Of a stretch of DNA of 64,000 bases, positions 35,720 through 44,258 are shown piece after piece (the stretch's first letter is position 1; each line of letters opens with the position of its first letter). The stretch is from Sulfuriferula sp047300855 (GTDB lineage: Bacteria; Pseudomonadota; Gammaproteobacteria; Burkholderiales; Sulfuriferulaceae). Below the pieces are notes generated by a model. It saw nothing but the letters and a program-made list of their open reading frames with translations. It ran no database searches and was not told where the DNA came from. The stretch is from positions 1,612,001-1,676,000 of the forward strand of contig NZ_CP170197.1 of assembly GCF_047300855.1 (NCBI RefSeq). Reading direction: 5' to 3'. Both the position numbers and the translations under genes were made by a program.

Positions 35720-36094
35720 TCACTCGCGCACCAACCGATCCCCATGGACCCGCATCCAGCCGGCCAGGGAATCCAATGTGGCCCGCAACGTCTTGCCCAA
35801 CTCGGTAACTTCATATTCCACCCGTGGCGGTACTTCGGCGTAGACCGTGCGGCAAACCAGCCCTCGTTGTTCGAACAGGCGCAGTTGCCGGGTAAGTTCT
35901 TTCTGCGTGATCGGTGCCACTGCTCGCTGAAGATCGCTGAAGCGCACGGGTGCATCAATGACGATCAGCCGGTACAGAATGGGGATGGCCCACTTGCCTG
36001 AGATCAGGTTCACGAAGTCCACCATCGGGCAGCGTTCGGTGGGGCGGATTTCAGCAGAAATTACTTGCAGCCGCGTTTTCTTTAGAACTGTCAT
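35720..36094 (-). CDS. HxlR-family regulator
   Basis: 124 residues from the ATG at 36094 behind GGAGGAAA. The winged helix carries the HxlR pattern CPMVDFVNLISGKWAIPILY, then RFSDLQRAVAPITQKELTRQ and a wing PPRVEYEVTELGKTL. HxlR proteins often sense oxidants or electrophiles. It is divergent from the SDR gene at 36195 and probably controls it through the A/T-rich 100 bp between. Confidence 0.9.
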   Translation of the reverse strand: MTVLKKTRLQVISAEIRPTERCPMVDFVNLISGKWAIPILYRLIVIDAPVRFSDLQRAVAPITQKELTRQLRLFEQRGLVCRTVYAEVPPRVEYEVTELGKTLRATLDSLAGWMRVHGDRLVRE

Positions 36095-36194
36095 AGCTAT
36101 CAATTTCCTCCTTTAGTACCCATAAGGTGCCTACTATGCAAAGTATACTATTAATTGGACAATTCCTCTTTCGACTTTTTCAGGAGAGCACGGC

Positions 36195-36944
36195 ATGTCA
36201 CGACTTCAAGACAAATACGCACTTATCACGGGAGGCACCAGCGGCATCGGCCTGGAAACCGCGCGCCAGTTCTTGGCAGAAGGTGCCACGGTAGCGATCA
36301 CCGGACGCAGCGAAGCCGCCCTGGCGGCTGCGGGCCGGGAACTGGGCGACTCGGTGCTGTTGCTCCAGAGCGATGCCGGCGACATCGCCGGTCAGCGCGC
36401 GCTGGCGGAACGGATTGCGCAGCAGTGGCCGCGCCTCGATGTGCTGTATGCGAACGCTGGCGACGTAACCCACCGCCCGTTGCAGGATTGGGACGAAGCC
36501 GCTTACGACCGGCTCATGGGCATCAACCTCAAGGGCCCGTTCTTCCTTGTCCAGTCCTTGTTGCCCTTGCTGGCGAATCCGTCGTCCGTGATCCTGTGCG
36601 GCTCGGTCAGTGCGCACATCGGCCTACCGCAAAGCAGCGCCTATGCCGCGAGCAAGGCGGGGTTGCTCTCCCTGGCACGCACCCTATCGGGTGAACTATG
36701 GTCACGCGGCATCCGAGTCAATGGCTTGAGTCCAGGTCCGACCGAGACGGCTGCGCTGGGCAAGCTGGGCCTGCCGCCGCAACAGGAGGAAGCCTTGCGA
36801 GGGCAGATCAAAGACCTCGTTCCTATCGGCCGCATGGGCACGCCGTGGGAATTGGCCAAGGCGGCCGTATTCCTGGCTTCTGACGAGTCCAGTTTTGTCG
36901 TTGGCACGGAACTACAGGTTGATGGCGGCGTGGGCAACCTGTGA
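36195..36944 (+). CDS. Short-chain dehydrogenase/reductase
   Basis: A 249-residue classical SDR. It has the cofactor motif TGGTSGIG at ~14-21, an NAG-type motif (YANAGD) near residue 87 and the catalytic YAASK near residue 155 with the upstream Ser (GSVSAHIG), and ends in the usual DGG. The residue after strand beta-2 (TGRSE) favours NADP(H). The substrate cannot be read; with an HxlR partner, detoxification of a carbonyl or quinone is plausible. Confidence 0.92.
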   Translation: MSRLQDKYALITGGTSGIGLETARQFLAEGATVAITGRSEAALAAAGRELGDSVLLLQSDAGDIAGQRALAERIAQQWPRLDVLYANAGDVTHRPLQDWDEAAYDRLMGINLKGPFFLVQSLLPLLANPSSVILCGSVSAHIGLPQSSAYAASKAGLLSLARTLSGELWSRGIRVNGLSPGPTETAALGKLGLPPQQEEALRGQIKDLVPIGRMGTPWELAKAAVFLASDESSFVVGTELQVDGGVGNL

Positions 36945-36954
36945 GCAGACAGAC

Positions 36955-37150
36955 GTGTGCGCCGGGCATGGCGCGTTACTTCATCGGTGTAAGTCCGATG
37001 GCCAGGTTTTCGCAGAGCCGAAGGCAAGGACAAGGGCGTCGTCGCGAGACGGGGTCTCAAGGAAGCTCAATCCGAAGCTGCGGGGCGATGAACAAAAACC
37101 GGATATGAGGTGTGATGCACTCGGGACGAGCGGGCACGTGACCGCGAAGT
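36955..37150 (+). mobile_element. Group II intron 5' fragment
   Basis: It begins with the GTGTG boundary motif and continues with sequence typical of bacterial group II intron domain I (CGCCGGGCATGGCGCG, AGTCCGATGGCC, GGGTCTCAAGGAAGCT). No reverse transcriptase gene or domain V/VI is present, so this is a truncated remnant directly after the SDR stop. The right limit is approximate. Confidence 0.6.
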
Positions 37151-37168
37151 CCTCCATCTGCGGCAGTA

Positions 37169-37200
37169 GTGCCCTTATGTAAAGCTTTGCATAAGGGCAC
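37169..37200. repeat. 32-bp near-perfect palindrome
   Basis: GTGCCCTTATGTAAAG (37169-37184) abuts CTTTGCATAAGGGCAC (37185-37200) with no spacer; 15 of 16 positions pair. It looks like two abutted terminal inverted repeats of a lost mobile element, or a strong hairpin. Confidence 0.65.
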
Positions 37201-37254
37201 GGTGCTGCCAGTCAACTGCATGCGATTGGCTGGCCAGCATGGAACGATTTCGCG

Positions 37255-37311
37255 GTCATCGAGCGCGTGCAGCGCGAGCTGGCCTTCATCCAGGCCCAGA
37301 AGGGAAAATAA
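37255..37311 (+). pseudogene. XRE regulator 3' scrap
   Basis: The last 18 codons plus stop of the XRE gene at 34660 (VIERVQRELAFIQAQKGK) recur here without the rest. This scrap plus the hairpin and DUF2958 that follow repeat the order at 34.9-35.3 kb, so the whole block was duplicated. Confidence 0.8.
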
Positions 37312-37320
37312 GCGAGTAAA

Positions 37321-37344
37321 GGGCGCTGCCCAGCGGCAGCGCCC
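37321..37344. terminator. Bidirectional hairpin before DUF2958 copy 3
   Basis: GGGCGCTGCC (37321-37330) and GGCAGCGCCC (37335-37344) pair perfectly over 10 bp around CAGC. There is no U-tract. It sits just past the DUF2958 stop on the minus strand. Confidence 0.55.
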
Positions 37345-37353
37345 GCGTGACGG

Positions 37354-37698
37354 CTATGTCACGATGCGCTCCGCGAGCCGCGCTTCACGCGCATAGGCAC
37401 TGATCGCCTTCGTTGCAATGAAGTGCAAATCCCGCTCGACCGGAAGACCGAGACGACCACGCACCGATTGCAGCTCGGCCAGGCTCACATAGCCCAGCTC
37501 CGGGAAACCCTGCCCCAGGTCGCACAGGCCGAAGGCATGGTCGTGGTCGTCCGGGTCAATCTCGGTGAGCAGCCAGGTCGCGCCCGCGTCAGGTGTGAAC
37601 AGCCTGACCACGGGTGGTGGGTCGAGGTCGTCGTTGTCGAGGGATTGCCGGCCGTTGGCCAGCAATTGCGCGCGCTGTGTTTCGGTGATGAGGTTCAT
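37354..37698 (-). CDS. DUF2958 protein, copy 3
   Basis: 114 residues from the ATG at 37698 (MNLITETQRAQLLANG). The C-terminal 70 residues are almost the same as copy 2 at 34989, while the N-terminus differs, so divergence is concentrated in the first 35 residues. It has the DUF2958 signature PVVRLFTPDAGATWLLTEID. It lies on the right side of the HxlR/SDR cargo. Confidence 0.87.
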   Translation of the reverse strand: MNLITETQRAQLLANGRQSLDNDDLDPPPVVRLFTPDAGATWLLTEIDPDDHDHAFGLCDLGQGFPELGYVSLAELQSVRGRLGLPVERDLHFIATKAISAYAREARLAERIVT

Positions 37699-38404
37699 GA
37701 TCGCAATTCCTTGAATGGACGCTCCCGATCGGAGCGCTGCGATCCGGGCGCACGCGCAAAGCGCGGCCGTCATACCCCCAACACGGGCGAAGCCGGCGCG
37801 GGCCGGGGGTTGACGGGCGTGCGGCGTGCGCCAAGCTGCGCTGCCTATCCGGTCGGTGATGCGGCCATGCTGTTCAGGAGTGGCTTCGTCATGAAGCGCC
37901 GCAACGCTGCGGTGAGCAGCGGTCGGCATCAGACCAAGTTCGATGGCGCATGAGATCTGGCAGGCCGATCAGGCGCAGCCTGTTCGGCGAATTGCGAGGG
38001 GTGCCAAGCACAGCGCGGCGGGGATGGGCGTTGAGCCGATCCCCTGGAGGGCAAGAGAAGCGCAGGCGTCAGCGATGGAAGCCGAAGGGACGAGACGCCG
38101 GTGGCTCGATGCGCAGCACGACAGCGGGACCCGGCATCGCCGGGGACGCACGAATGCCTTCAATGCCGATGCACAAGGATTCGTAGAACCCGGAATGTGT
38201 TGTTGCCCAAGTCCACGAATTCGCAGAACCGTTTTCACTCATCTCCGTGAAACTACAAAACCGTAAATCCGTAGAAGCGGCTTTGTGCCCAAGCACGGAT
38301 ACGGATGCACGGTTCCACGGGATTCCGTACTCCGCCAATCAGCGATTCAGTGCATGAAATGAGACGACCCGCGATGCGCATCGCGGGCCGCTGACGGTGA
38401 ACGC
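37699..38404. other. Non-coding leader region with conserved hairpin
   Basis: No credible gene lies between DUF2958 copy 3 and DUF736. The region carries repeat-family sequence also found downstream of radC and DUF932, including the hairpin listed at 37964-37988. Confidence 0.5.
37964..37988. ncRNA. Conserved 25-nt hairpin, copy A
   Basis: GCCGATCAGGC pairs with GCCTGTTCGGC around loop GCA, with one T-T mismatch. The same element is at 41870 and 43583. It may be a structured RNA element or a DNA-binding site. Confidence 0.5.
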
Positions 38405-38432
38405 AAAAACGCCCCGCCGCAAGGGCGGGGCG
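38405..38432 (-). terminator. Intrinsic terminator after DUF736
   Basis: On the minus strand CGCCCCGCC, loop of 5, GGCGGGGCG is followed by TTTTT. It starts 13 bp after the DUF736 stop. Confidence 0.85.
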
Positions 38433-38445
38433 TCGAGGGCAACGA

Positions 38446-38751
38446 TCAGTCGCCCTTGCTGCGCGACCAGATCAGGTTGTGCGCGCCGCCCTCGCCTTCG
38501 ACCAGGCGGGCATAGATGGTCGCCGGGAACGACGGGTCATCCAGGGTTGCCGACAGGTAAGGCCGTTCCGCCTTGCTGATTTTCTTCCACGCCGCGCCGA
38601 TCTCGAAGTTGCCGGCGACGATGCGGTAGTCCGGGGCGTTGTCGCTCTCCTTGGCGTTCGGAACGAATTTGACCTTGACGTTGAGCGTCAGGGTGCGAAC
38701 GGTGCCGGTAAAGCTGTCGTTCTGTGCGGTGAAGATGCCGATGTTTGCCAT
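38446..38751 (-). CDS. DUF736 protein
   Basis: 101 residues from the ATG at 38751 (MANIGIFTAQNDSFTGTVRT). It matches the DUF736 family in full length, with VRTLTLNVKVKFVP and SKAERPYLSATLDDPSFPAT. The family is widespread on conjugative plasmids and ICEs near parB and of unknown function. It is monocistronic, ended by a clear terminator. Confidence 0.9.
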   Translation of the reverse strand: MANIGIFTAQNDSFTGTVRTLTLNVKVKFVPNAKESDNAPDYRIVAGNFEIGAAWKKISKAERPYLSATLDDPSFPATIYARLVEGEGGAHNLIWSRSKGD

Positions 38752-39368
38752 GATGAGTTCCTTTCGGTGAATCAAGGTCGCGCCCATCGCGGCCTTGTCG
38801 GTGATCCAAAGGGCGAGGTACGGGCGGGCTGCACCGCATAGAGGCCGCAACGCAGTGGAGGACCGGGAGGCGCGGCGATTTTGTTGCGCGAGGAAGGCAC
38901 GCAGTGCCGGGGAAAATCGTTGCGCCGGACGGTTGCAGCCATGAAGCCCGAGGCGCAGCCGGTGCCGCGCCAGGATTCACGACAAGCCAAGGCCGCCGTT
39001 GGGTGCGATCCTCACCGGAAGGCAGCATGGCTCCGGTATCTCCGCACAAGCGTTGCGCCGGCACGCACCCCATTGCAGGCAAGGTCGGTTCCGAATCACC
39101 AAGGATGAACGCTCCGCGCGCATTGGCGCGGGCTTGATGGATTGCGGCGTGGATGGCTCTGGACATGGTGGACGGCCTGCCGGTGAGCCGCCGTCGTTTC
39201 TGGCGACCTGCCCGCCCGCGTCGAGGGCGGTGCGTCATTGCACAAGCGCGCGCAGCAATGCTTGTCGCACTCCGGCGTCCCGCCTGTGCGGCGGGGCGCG
39301 TTTTTGGGAATTGGTTGGGGCTGTCGGCTGTTAAAACGCGCGCGGCATACCTGCCGCGCGCGACGCGC
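38752..39368. other. Gene-free region upstream of DUF736
   Basis: About 600 bp with no convincing gene on either strand. It contains a plus-strand terminator-like hairpin (39275-39305) with no plus-strand gene in front of it. Confidence 0.45.
39275..39305 (+). terminator. Plus-strand intrinsic terminator without known gene
   Basis: GCGTCCCGCC pairs with GGCGGGGCGC (one G-T pair) around TGTGC, and the stem is followed by GTTTTT. It would end a rightward transcript from 38.7-39.2 kb. Confidence 0.55.
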
Positions 39369-39397
39369 AAAAAATGGCCCGGCGGAAACTCGCCGGG
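39369..39397 (-). terminator. Intrinsic terminator after parB
   Basis: On the minus strand CCCGGCG, six-base loop, CGCCGGG is followed after three bases by TTTTTT, about 20 bp past the parB stop. Confidence 0.85.
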
Positions 39398-39418
39398 TCA
39401 TCTTACTTATGCACTTGC

Positions 39419-41401
39419 TTACTCGCCCGTCTCAGCGTCCGGGAGCGTTTCTGCTGGTGCCTCCTGTACCGCTGCCCGCAACATCACCGGCAGCCAACCC
39501 GTGCCGACCGCCAGCCGTTCCGCTTCGCTGGCCAGATCGTTCTTCTTGAGCTTGGCCAGCCGCGCCGCATGCTCCGGTGCGAACGCCTGCACCGCTTCGA
39601 TGGCCTTGGCCTTCGACACATGGGCGAAGTAGCCTTCGGCGGTCGGTGTCCACCACAGATGCATGTCGAGGCCAACCGCCTGCGCCAGCGCGGTAGCTGG
39701 CAACGTGTCTTCGCGTGGCGTCACCGCGCCCACCGTCGCAGCCACGCATACCGCCAGCAACGACAGCAATTCCGGCTGGGGCAGTGCCAGCAGTTCCGCG
39801 AACAGTGCGTCCGGGTCACTGGGTAGCCGTGCCGCCCATGCCTGCCGTGCTTCCCGCAAGCCGATCAGGGCGGGCGACTGCGCCACGTCCGGCGCAAATG
39901 TATCAAGTCCATCCTGCGGCGAAGCGCTGATGTTGATCGGCGAATCGTCCGAACGGTAGCCATCGACCACCACGCGCAGCGCGAGGCGATGCACCACGGC
40001 CACCAGCGCCACTTGCGGATGGCGGGCGACTTCCGCTTGCAGCGCCGCCGTGCGGTGCGCGCTCAAGCGCCGCGCCAGCTTCTCGGAAATGTTCGACGTG
40101 GTCGGTTGCTGCGCCTCGGCTTCGCTATCACCGCCAGCCTGCATGCCTTGCCGTTCCTGTGCCCGCAATGCCTTGGCCTCGCCCTCACGCAACAGGCCGC
40201 GATGGATCGCGATTTCGCCCGCATGATCGACAGCCACGATAGCCCCGGCCATCATCAGCACCTCGGGTGCAAACACCAACAGCGATTGCTCGATGATGTC
40301 GAGTTCCGCACCAAGTTTGTCGCTTTCCTCGTAGAGGGGCGCGGCTTCTTCTTCCGCGATGTCCTCGGCATCGTCGGCATTCAGCTTGTCGTCGATGGCC
40401 TGCTGCCGCGATTGCAGCTTGGCGATGCGCTTGGCCTCGGTCTTGTTCGGCGTGCGCCGGTCACGGCGGGCACGCTGAAAGCCGTGCAGTTCCGCCGATG
40501 TGATACGCGGCACCGTTTCGACCCATGCCCAACCCTCCGCACGGGCACTGTCCGCAGCGGCTGCAAGTTTGTCGCGCGCCAATGTATCCAGCAATGCAGC
40601 ATCGGAGAGAAACACGCCCCGTGTGTCGTCCGAGAACAGGTCGCGCCGCACACCGCCGCCTGCGGCCTCGTAAGCGTCGATACCGACGAAGCGCGCCAGC
40701 GCATCGCGCGTGGCGTCGATCTCGCGTTCGGTCAGGTGTTCGCGCAGCGCATGCGCGCTACGCTGCCACTGCGGCGCGTCATAGAACGCCGCCTCTTGTG
40801 CGCTGTGATCGTCCGTGATGGCGAGCGCCATCAATTGGTCGAGCGTGACAGTATCGGCGCGATAGTCGGCCAGCAGGCGCGGCGAGACATTTGCCAGTTT
40901 CAAACGGCGCTGCACCACAAGTGGTGTCACACCAAAATCAGCGGCAATATCTTCGACAGGCCGACCTTCGGCCACCAACGCGGCGAACGCCTCGAACTGC
41001 TCGCCGGGGTGCATGGCCTCACGCTGCACGTTCTCGGTCAGGCTCACGGTACGTGCCGATGCATCCGGTACCAGCAGGCAAGGCACTTCATGGGTCTTGG
41101 CAAGCTTGCGCCGCTTCGCCAGCAGCTTCAACGCTGCCAGACGCCGCTTGCCTGCGACGACTTCGTAATGCTCACCATCGCTTGATGCGGTGACGGTGAG
41201 ATTTTGCAGCAGACCGACGCGGGCAATGCTCGATGCCAGCTCGGGAATCGACGCGCCGCCGCTCTTGCGCACGTTGCGGCTTGAAGGCCGCAACTGCGAC
41301 AGTGGAATCAGCAGCAAGTCGTATGCCGCAATGGTAGCGGCGGAAGGGGTAAAAACTGCTGCGTGTAGTGCTTGGGTTTCTTGGTGGGTAATGGTGTTCA
41401 T
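39419..41401 (-). CDS. parB: ParB/KorB-like partition protein
   Basis: A 660-residue protein. The ParB/Srx nucleotide-binding domain is at ~30-130 (LSQLRPSSRNVRKSGGASIP, then VVAGKRRLAALKLL and LTENVQREAMHPGEQFEAF, the arginine patch of CTP-binding ParBs). An HTH follows at ~145-215 (VEDIAADFGVTPLVVQRRLK). The long C-terminal part is coiled-coil and extra domains, larger than chromosomal ParB. It lies far from parA. It may also act as a regulator of ICE leaders. A 324-bp repeat lies 115 bp upstream of its start. Confidence 0.9.
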   Translation of the reverse strand: MNTITHQETQALHAAVFTPSAATIAAYDLLLIPLSQLRPSSRNVRKSGGASIPELASSIARVGLLQNLTVTASSDGEHYEVVAGKRRLAALKLLAKRRKLAKTHEVPCLLVPDASARTVSLTENVQREAMHPGEQFEAFAALVAEGRPVEDIAADFGVTPLVVQRRLKLANVSPRLLADYRADTVTLDQLMALAITDDHSAQEAAFYDAPQWQRSAHALREHLTEREIDATRDALARFVGIDAYEAAGGGVRRDLFSDDTRGVFLSDAALLDTLARDKLAAAADSARAEGWAWVETVPRITSAELHGFQRARRDRRTPNKTEAKRIAKLQSRQQAIDDKLNADDAEDIAEEEAAPLYEESDKLGAELDIIEQSLLVFAPEVLMMAGAIVAVDHAGEIAIHRGLLREGEAKALRAQERQGMQAGGDSEAEAQQPTTSNISEKLARRLSAHRTAALQAEVARHPQVALVAVVHRLALRVVVDGYRSDDSPINISASPQDGLDTFAPDVAQSPALIGLREARQAWAARLPSDPDALFAELLALPQPELLSLLAVCVAATVGAVTPREDTLPATALAQAVGLDMHLWWTPTAEGYFAHVSKAKAIEAVQAFAPEHAARLAKLKKNDLASEAERLAVGTGWLPVMLRAAVQEAPAETLPDAETGE

Positions 41402-41516
41402 GGTGATAGCTCCTATCCCTCGCGGGAAGTTAAAAACAAAATGGGTGAAAAAAACTGGTTGTCGATTTCACGGTGTCGGTGTCTGCATGCGCGGCCCTCC
41501 TGTGGTTTTCAAAACC

Positions 41517-41840
41517 GACCGGATTCCAAGATTCGGAGCCCGGTGTTGGCTTTGGTTGGTTCGGCGCAGAGACCTGGGTCGGTCCCTGTTTGCCGCCGTC
41601 TTTCCTGAGTTCATCGCCCGCGAAAAACCGGGCCTGCGAGGGGCGGGCTGTCAAGGAAGAAGCGCAGGGTTGGTGCGGCCCGCAGCCGTAGGCGAGGACT
41701 CGGCCCTGCGCGCCTTGACGGCCAGGCACTGCGGGCTACGGTCGCGGGAGAAAGCGATGAACTTGGGGAAAGACGAACAACGGCCGATGGGCCAGGGGCT
41801 GCGCTGAAACCAACGCCGCGCGGCAAGCGCCTCTGCGTGC
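41517..41840. repeat. 324-bp direct repeat upstream of parB (copy 1)
   Basis: Matches 43183-43506 at 319 of 324 positions; all five differences are in the last ~60 bp. No protein family is seen in it. It lies 115 bp upstream of parB, so it looks like a shared promoter/leader block. Confidence 0.85.
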
Positions 41841-41869
41841 CGAAGGCACGCCTAGATGGATGGCTGTTG

Positions 41870-41894
41870 GCCGATCAGGTGCAACCTGTTCGGC
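41870..41894. ncRNA. Conserved 25-nt hairpin, copy B
   Basis: GCCGATCAGGT pairs with ACCTGTTCGGC around GCA. Compared with copies A and C the closing pair has changed from C-G to T-A on both sides, so pairing is kept. Confidence 0.5.
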
Positions 41895-42280
41895 GGCATT
41901 GCAGGGGCGCCAAACACAGTGCGGCGGGGATGGGCTGCATAGCCGATCCCCTGGAGGTCAAACGCAGTGCGCAGGCGTCAGCCGACCGCAGGGAGGGAAC
42001 GATGAAAGCCCGAGAGGGGCGAGACGCTATGGCGGCTCGATGCCATGCACGACAGCGCGGCCCGGCGATGCCGGGAGACGCAACGACAATTCAGGCAGGA
42101 ACGCCGAACTAGCCAATGCGAAGCATCTGGTATCTGTCGGCTGGTTCCCCATGCCAACGATGGCGAACACCTACAGCCATCGAGTGGTCGCGTAGCGACC
42201 GCCGCCGTGCGCCCAGACGGAACGGATGGGCGCGCGGCGGCCTGGCCTGGCCGCCCGCTGTTGTCCCGCGTGCCTTCATT

Positions 42281-42303
42281 CGAGGGGGCATGACTCCCCC
42301 TCG
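42281..42303 (-). terminator. Hairpin after DUF932
   Basis: CGAGGGGG and CCCCCTCG pair around CATGACT, 14 bp past the DUF932 stop. It lacks a U-tract. Confidence 0.45.
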
Positions 42304-42316
42304 CTGATTCATCCGG

Positions 42317-43144
42317 TCAAGCCTTGAGCCGCTTCATGCCTTCGGCCAGCATCCACAAAGCCCGGTTGATCTTGACGTTCTGGTCAATGCCTTGAATGGG
42401 CCGGGTGCTGTGCCTGCGTCCGGTGGCGGTGCGTCCATGCAACCCGCCTTGCGTCAAATTCTCCTGCACACGGTTATAGGCGCTCCACAAGTCAGGCCGG
42501 TCGTCGTCGCGGCGGCGCGGCGTCAATAGTTGCGATTCGGTGATCGGTGCGGGTGTGGTCGGGTCGTCGTACTTGAGCGATAGTGCCGCATGGGCAAACA
42601 CTTCGGCCTCGCCTCGGTCCAGCGTAATGGCGCGCATCTCGTCGCGGCGTTCGCGCACCAGATCGAAACCGTCCAGCACGTCATACGCGCCCTCGATCAC
42701 TTGCCCGACCACATCGCCTTTGTGCGGGATGCGCAGATCGGCCACGGTATCGCCACACACCAAGCCGTTTTTGCACACGAAGCGGAACATGCCCGCCAAC
42801 ATTTGATAGCTGCTGGTGCCATCGTGCGAGTTCAGCAAAATGATTTCGTTGGCCTCAGCACCATTGATCTGGTCGGCATGGCGCAGGCGCACCATGTGCT
42901 TGGTGTGCTCGCGCTTGCCTTCGTCGCGCACACGGGTCTGGCACACCATGAAGGGCTGGAATCCTTCCTTGCGCAGTTCGGACAACACCGCGCCGGTTGC
43001 TATGTAGCGGTAACGGTCAGAGCGGCTTTCGTGCTTGTCCTCGGCAAAGATGGACGGGGCCACGGTGCGGATTTGCTCATCTGACAGCGGATGATCGGCG
43101 CGCAGCACGGGGGAACGGGAAGCGAAACGGGAACTGAGTTGCAT
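42317..43144 (-). CDS. DUF932 protein
   Basis: A 275-residue protein of the DUF932 family, with the segments RYRYIATGAVLSELRKEGFQ, EIILLNSHDGTSSYQMLAGM and FRFVCKNGLVCGDTVADLRI. It is phage/ICE-associated, sometimes annotated LGT_TIGR03299, of unknown function. Its start lies 38 bp from the second 324-bp repeat. Together with radC and parB it forms the accessory block present in many Tn4371-like elements. Confidence 0.88.
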   Translation of the reverse strand: MQLSSRFASRSPVLRADHPLSDEQIRTVAPSIFAEDKHESRSDRYRYIATGAVLSELRKEGFQPFMVCQTRVRDEGKREHTKHMVRLRHADQINGAEANEIILLNSHDGTSSYQMLAGMFRFVCKNGLVCGDTVADLRIPHKGDVVGQVIEGAYDVLDGFDLVRERRDEMRAITLDRGEAEVFAHAALSLKYDDPTTPAPITESQLLTPRRRDDDRPDLWSAYNRVQENLTQGGLHGRTATGRRHSTRPIQGIDQNVKINRALWMLAEGMKRLKA

Positions 43145-43182
43145 GGTCTTTCTCCTTTGATTGAAGCTGTGGTTTCAAAGCT

Positions 43183-43506
43183 GACCGGATTCCAAGATTC
43201 GGAGCCCGGTGTTGGCTTTGGTTGGTTCGGCGCAGAGACCTGGGTCGGTCCCTGTTTGCCGCCGTCTTTCCTGAGTTCATCGCCCGCGAAAAACCGGGCC
43301 TGCGAGGGGCGGGCTGTCAAGGAAGAAGCGCAGGGTTGGTGCGGCCCGCAGCCGTAGGCGAGGACTCGGCCCTGCGCGCCTTGACGGCCAGGCACTGCGG
43401 GCTACGGTCGCGGGAGAAAGCGATGAACTTGGGGAAAGACGAACAGCGGCCGATGGGCCAGGCGATGCGCTGAAACCAACGCCGCGCGGCGAGCGCCACT
43501 GCGTGC
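43183..43506. repeat. 324-bp direct repeat upstream of DUF932 (copy 2)
   Basis: Partner of 41517-41840. The first ~255 bp are identical. It begins 38 bp upstream of the DUF932 start. Confidence 0.85.
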
Positions 43507-43582
43507 AGCAAGCACGCTTGACTGAAAGTAGGCAAAGTGGAAGTAGGCAAAGCGCGTGGCGCGCAATCGACGTTGTGTGCTG

Positions 43583-43607
43583 GCCGATCAGGCGCAGCCT
43601 GTTCGGC
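43583..43607. ncRNA. Conserved 25-nt hairpin, copy C
   Basis: Identical to the hairpin at 37964-37988, and followed by similar sequence (a GGGCGCCAAGC-like block). It lies between radC and DUF932. Confidence 0.5.
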
Positions 43608-43706
43608 GGTCCTGTGGGGCGCCAAGCCTGCGCGGCGGGGTGGGCGTCAGCCGACCCCTGGAGGCAAGCGCAGCGCGCAGCCTTTACTGAACGTCAAGGA
43701 CGCAGC

Positions 43707-43729
43707 AAAAAAAGGGGGCAATGCCCCCT
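43707..43729 (-). terminator. Intrinsic terminator after radC
   Basis: On the minus strand AGGGGGC, three-base loop, GCCCCCT is followed by a run of seven T. It lies 5 bp past the radC stop. Confidence 0.88.
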
Positions 43730-43733
43730 CGGG

Positions 43734-44240
43734 CTACAACAGCCCGCGTTCGGCAAAACTCAGGATGTCGCCACCGGCGACGATCAGGTGATCCAGCACG
43801 CGCACGTCCACCAGCGCCAGTGCCGACTTTAGTGCCTGCGTGAGCATCTCGTCGGCGCGCGACGGTTGGATCGAACCGCTTGGATGGTTATGCACCAGCA
43901 ATAACGCAGCGCTGTTCCTGGCCATGGACTCCTTGACCACCTCGCGCGGATACACCGATGTCTGGCTCACCGTGCCGCGAAACATTTCGACGTATTCGAT
44001 GACACGGTTCTGTGCATCCAGATGGATGACGGCGAACACCTCGTGCTCCAGCGCCCCCAGCTTCACCCGCAGAAAGTCGCGCACCACCTGCGGCGAGTTC
44101 AGGACTTCGCAGTCGCGCATCTGTCCTGCGAGCAGACGCTGCGCAGCCTGCAATACCTCGTCGGCATTGGCTGGACGGTAGTCGCCCGTGACATCGCGAA
44201 CGAGAAGGGAAGAATCGAGAGAATGAGTAAGTTGCGACAT
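43734..44240 (-). CDS. radC: RadC-like JAB domain protein
   Basis: 168 residues from the ATG at 44240. The JAMM/MPN+ metal-binding motif HNHPSGSIQPSRAD is intact in the C-terminal half, preceded by LGALEHEVFAVIHLDAQNRV and VYPREVVKESMARN. It is a short mobile-element form without the N-terminal helix-hairpin-helix of chromosomal RadC. Its role in ICEs is unknown, possibly anti-restriction or DNA processing. It has its own terminator. Confidence 0.92.
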   Translation of the reverse strand: MSQLTHSLDSSLLVRDVTGDYRPANADEVLQAAQRLLAGQMRDCEVLNSPQVVRDFLRVKLGALEHEVFAVIHLDAQNRVIEYVEMFRGTVSQTSVYPREVVKESMARNSAALLLVHNHPSGSIQPSRADEMLTQALKSALALVDVRVLDHLIVAGGDILSFAERGLL

Positions 44241-44258
44241 GATCGTGCTCCAGTCCGA

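Noticed and set aside
41430..41729. Two identical long minus-strand frames (also at 43000-43395) inside the 324-bp repeat
   Set aside because: They are open only because the DNA repeat is GC-rich and duplicated; the second runs through the DUF932 start, and no ribosome site or family match supports a protein.
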